Shown here piece by piece: positions 51,783 to 64,000 of a stretch of 64,000 nt of DNA. Under the pieces are notes generated by a model. The model ran no database searches. It was not told the DNA's origin and worked only from the letters and a program-made list of their open reading frames with translations. Within the stretch, counting starts at the first letter, position 1; each line of letters begins with the position of its first letter. The translations under genes and the position numbers were made by a program. This DNA is from Salminus brasiliensis. Taxonomy: Eukaryota; Chordata; Actinopteri; Characiformes; Bryconidae. The stretch is from positions 9,730,949-9,794,948 of the forward strand of contig NC_132891.1 in NCBI RefSeq assembly GCF_030463535.1, read 5' to 3'.

Positions 51783-51832
<50 letters not shown>
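51783..51832. repeat. (TA)n microsatellite, about 25 units
   Basis: The longest TA run in the window. It stands directly upstream of the pcmtd2 promoter and next to a family A element. Confidence 0.9.
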
Positions 51833-51833
<1 letters not shown>

Positions 51834-51886
51834 CAACTACAGTGCTGGGTAGTTTAGTCCAGTTTAACACGAGCTTTTGCTGGTAG

Positions 51887-52254
51887 ACTATATGTCCAAA
51901 TGTTTGTGGACACTAATGAATGCATTCAGCAGATGCACACACACACACGGCATTGTCTAGTCTCTGTAGAGGAGTGCTGTCAATAGAATAGGACTCTCTG
52001 GAGCAGCATCTCCTACATGCTGCCTAATGCCAGGTGTGGCTAGAGGGATGTAAATACCCCAGCATCCAGCTGTGGAGCAGGGGAACTGTCCTCTCTGGAA
52101 TGATGGCTGGTGCTCCATCCAATCCTTTTGGGCTGATTTGAGGATGAGATGGGGTGCTGATCGTCCAGCATCCTGACCTCACTAATGCTCTTATTGCTGA
52201 ATGAATGCCCTTGATTTTTTGAGTAGGTGTCCCAATATTTTTGTCAGATATTGT
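51887..52254 (-). mobile_element. Family A element, copy 8
   Basis: Starts ACTATATGTCCAAATGTTTG at 51887 and ends AGGTGTCCCAATATTTTTGT near 52245. Both termini are recognisable; the part normally preceding the distal end is shortened. Confidence 0.8.
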
Positions 52255-52399
52255 AGCTGAAAAGAGGGTCATCTGGGAGGAAACATCTGCACTGCATGGA
52301 TGAGTTAGGGGCCAAATTCCATCTGTGTCCAACACAATTCACAAACGGTGAATAGGGCAGTCATGTCTTGTCATGTACCAGCTAATCCATCAGCATGAC

Positions 52400-52605
52400 C
52401 TACATAACCAATCTGGTCGTCAGTCTGGGCATATTGGTTTACTGGTTTGGTCAATTTGGTCATACTGGTAAATCAGTGTGGTTAAGCTGGTCAACCAGCA
52501 TGGTTATGTAGGTCGTAATGGTTGACTAGTTCGGTAAGGCTGATCATAATGGTCATGCTGGTCAACAAGCTTGGTCATACTGGTTGTTGCTGGCAGACCA
52601 GCTGG
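52400..52605. repeat. Degenerate minisatellite of GGTCATACTGGT units
   Basis: About 15 imperfect copies of a 10-13 bp unit (TTGGTCATACTGG, AAGCTGGTCAACCAGC and variants), alternating in a way that gives local palindromes such as TGGTCAACCA. It is unrelated to the flanking elements. Confidence 0.75.
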
Positions 52606-52768
52606 CAGCCCATCTATCAAACAGCACACACTCACACTGTCTGATGGGAGGTTCTTAGCTGTAAATGTCTGTAGTCTGAGCTTGATGACCTACTTTTCTG
52701 ATAGTTAAATAGTTAAGCATATGTTTGCCCAGTAATGTCTTTGAGTATATATGAAAGTAGTAAACTTA

Positions 52769-52920
52769 CACTGTGTCCAAATGTTTGTGGACGCATTTTT
52801 GAATGAATGCATTTAGCAAATGCACACACACAGCCTTGTCTTGTCTCAGCAGAGAAGTAATGTCCATAGAATAGGACCCTCTGGAGCAGAGGAACATGAA
52901 TCTTTAAAGAAAAAACAATG
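52769..52920 (-). mobile_element. Family A element, copy 9, truncated
   Basis: Has one terminus (CACTGTGTCCAAATGTTTGT) and the adjoining GCACACACACAGCC and TCTGGAGCAGAGGAACATGA blocks, then stops after AAAAAACAATGAG. Confidence 0.7.
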
Positions 52921-53254
52921 AGACAGAAAATTTCTGGTGTTTGTTGGATATGTTGGCTTCATATCCCCAGAAGCAATTTACAGCCAAATCTTTCTAATGA
53001 GAAATGTGTGTACATTAAGTTGTCATTTAAAGGGCACAAATCTCTAGTTATGTCCAGTGTTGTTGAGAACATAAATGAAAAAATTGACAGGCCAGATTTT
53101 TTAGAACCTTTTTAGAACCGGTTCTATCCTGCAGCCTTAATGAGGTTCACTTATAACATTTGTGTGGTTTTATTTGCCAAAAACACAATTTATATTTGCT
53201 ACATCTCTTTATTCTTTAGAATACAAATGGCTGTTTTACTTGCCTTTAAGACAT

Positions 53255-53608
53255 ACAGTATATGGACAAAAGTATTGGGACACCTGCTCATTCATAGTTT
53301 TTTTCTGAAATCAAGGGTATTAAAAATAGTTGATCCTGCTTTTGTTGGAGTAACTGTCTCTACTGTCCAGAGAACAATTTCTACTAGATTCTGAAGCATT
53401 GCTGTGAGTATGTCATTGCGTTGGGCGAAAAGAACATCAGTGTGGTCAGGATTTTGGATGATCAGCAACCCACCTCATCTCCAACTCTCTAACTCATCCC
53501 AGAAGGAGCACCAGAGAACACAGTTCCACTGCTCCACAGCTCAATGCTGGGGGGCTTTATACCCCTCTAGTCCACATCTGGCATTAGGCATGGTGCAAAT
53601 AGGTTCAT
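53255..53608 (+). mobile_element. Family A element, copy 10
   Basis: Forward orientation from ACAGTATATGGACAAAAGTA to the GGCATTAGGCATGGTGC and TAGGTTCATGAC blocks, where it breaks off. The internal CTCATCCCAGAAGGAGCACC shows a small deletion relative to other copies. Confidence 0.8.
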
Positions 53609-53619
53609 GACAAGGTGGT

Positions 53620-54395
53620 ATTTTTCCATGTATTGTATGGATTTTTCATAGGCCTTTGATGAACAGATAGCAGCGGCTGTTCCCCGGATCAACCAGCAGG
53701 TGTCACCCAAGTACTATCAAAGCGCAGCATAATTACCATAAATTAATATTAAATACTAAATATGGCTGCATACCCAATATTGAAGAACAAATGAATAAGA
53801 AATGCTTCATTAATGCATGCAGTAACACGATTTAGGTGATAGAGTTCCCTTTTATTTCATCACCGACAGATGGGCAAAGTCTATCCATATGCAGCAGTCA
53901 CTAACACAGATACATTTACAAAATAAATATTGCAACAAGATCTCCATTCAATTTGTACTTAAATATTAAATAAATAATAACAATAATAAATACATCATAC
54001 TGTATCTGTTTAACCCACTTCACTGTGGAGGGTGTCAAAATACTTTTATGGAAAACAAAAATTCATTAAATAAAAGAGAATATTAGAAAATAATATAAAA
54101 AATTGATAGAAAATATTTGCACTTAAAAAAGAGATTAAAAATCCCTGTCTTTAAAATAAATAGGAAGGTTTATAAAACGCTTGCTGTGGATAATTATTTT
54201 TTAAAATATTGCCTCCTTCTTCAACACAGAGGGCAAATATTCTGATTATATTGACTGTTAAAAAGCTGCTTATAGAATTTTGTTGTGTAAAATAAATAAG
54301 CTCATAAATAGACACTGATGAATAAATAACCAAAATAATCAACACCTGGACATGAATAAATAAATAAAACTTACATAATCAAGGATCAAATTTAA

Positions 54396-54437
<42 letters not shown>

Positions 54438-55089
54438 TGACCATGGGACTACAACCTATTTATGGAAGTGCAATATCTATGTTCTCAAATACTATGGCCA
54501 TTTCTAAATGGGACTGGAACAAGGTCTTCACCAAATATGAGACAACATCATCATACAGGGTACAAACAATAGCAGTGCTGCTTCCTAATCATGATTCATA
54601 AAGGGGACGCCAGGAATTCTGAAAGTACCTTCAGACATTACATGTCAAACATACGCACATGTACATACAAACACACACACGCACACACACCAATCTCACA
54701 GCTTTTTTTCATGACAACCTCCGTTTCGCTGAGAAGAGTAAGAAAGGCAGATCGGGATGGGTGTGAGCTGTTTGCTAATAAGAGGCAACGTCCAAAAATA
54801 ACCCCGAAGAAGAAGAAGTACCTTTTTTAAGGGTCGTTTTTTTTTTTTCTTCGTCATTTAAACGTTAAAGCAGCAAGACTGGATTTCTGAATTTGGTCCT
54901 TTTCCTCTGAACTCCGCAGCGCTCCTCATCCTCGTCTTCAGGGCTGTCACATACAAAACCTGGATGTCCTTTAACAGTACATGAAGTATTGGTGGTCTGT
55001 TTTACAACCCACAGTGTCTCACGGTTGTCACACTCTTTCCAGCTGTCTGTTTGCTATCGGATCTCCACTTCCGCAGCCTGCTGTCGTGT
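53620..55089 (-). other. myt1 3' UTR and downstream AT-rich sequence
   Basis: Downstream of the myt1 stop the sequence is AT-rich with many TTTATT motifs (AATAAA on the gene strand) between about 53850 and 54400, and an (AAT)n run at 54397-54437. This resembles the long 3' UTR of neuronal transcription factor genes. The true transcript end cannot be placed. Confidence 0.5.
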
Positions 55090-63619
<8,530 letters not shown>

Positions 63620-63828
63620 CTGTGATGAAAAGATAGATGGTAAGATGAAGACAAAACATGAGTTTCATCATAGGATTTGCCGTTTTACCAATTTTTGAAT
63701 CCAATATCCAATAACTGACACTGTAGTTTTTCCTCTGATCAATACATACTAACAAAATGCTTGAATCAAAGTTTTAAAATAAAATAAAGCCAAATTTGCA
63801 GCTGATAGATTAAAATGACTTTTTATAA

Positions 63829-64000
63829 ATAATCAAAAGTATTGGGACAACTCCTCAGTCATTCTTTTTTCCAAAATCAAAGATATTAAACAAAGAGTTT
63901 ATCCTTCTTTCATTGGAGTAACTGTCTCTACTCTCCAATGAAGGCTTTCCACTATAATCTGGAGCATTGCTGTGAGGATTTGATTGCAACTCCCCATCCC
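63829..64000 (+). mobile_element. Family A element, copy 12, cut by the window edge
   Basis: AATCAAAAGTATTGGGACAA at about 63832 followed by the CTGTCTCTACT and GCTGTGAGGATTTGATTGCA blocks. It lies upstream of the first myt1 exon in the window, hence in an intron, and continues past the end. Confidence 0.75.

Overview
The window is vertebrate genomic DNA, almost certainly from a ray-finned fish. The four genes present encode close relatives of human proteins in many small GT-AG exons, the introns and intergenic DNA are full of short inverted-repeat transposons and tRNA-derived SINEs typical of teleosts, and microsatellites are common. The abundant small terminal-inverted-repeat elements would fit an otophysan (characin or catfish type), but that is a guess.

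Layout. 1-9500 is intergenic and made largely of transposon debris. 9526-18549 (+) is a complete dnajc11 gene (16 coding exons, 559 aa), a mitochondrial J-domain protein of the cristae-organising MICOS/MIB assembly. 18550-21260 holds its 3' UTR and a short intergenic gap. 21265-41279 (+) is asxl1: a GC-rich promoter, a first coding exon at 21884, a 6-kb first intron, then 11 further coding exons ending in a 3.1-kb terminal exon (1,697 aa). It encodes the Polycomb/BAP1 cofactor with HARE-HTH, DEUBAD and C-terminal PHD domains. 41280-44213 is 3' UTR and intergenic. 44687-51600 (-) is pcmtd2, convergent with asxl1: five coding exons (378 aa), probably a non-coding first exon, and a CpG-rich promoter with a perfect CRE. 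51605-55089 is repeat-rich and includes the myt1 3' UTR. 55090-63619 (-) is the 3' two-thirds of myt1: 16 exons, 711 residues, six CCHHC zinc fingers and a coiled coil. Its 5' end lies beyond the right edge.

The genes do not form a pathway, but two are chromatin or transcription regulators (asxl1, myt1). From memory, pcmtd2 and myt1 are also neighbours at human 20q13.33, ASXL1 is on the other end of human 20q, and DNAJC11 is on human 1p, so the window preserves one ancient linkage and joins it to two other loci.

Most notable observations: a candidate 3-nucleotide asxl1 microexon at 28781-28783; a run of eight G in the asxl1 terminal exon at the place equivalent to the human ASXL1 frameshift hotspot; a repeated intron position inside four myt1 zinc fingers with two identical 63-nt finger exons; two Tc1-derived elements sharing what looks like the same internal deletion; and several well-bounded mobile elements with target-site duplications or long hairpins.
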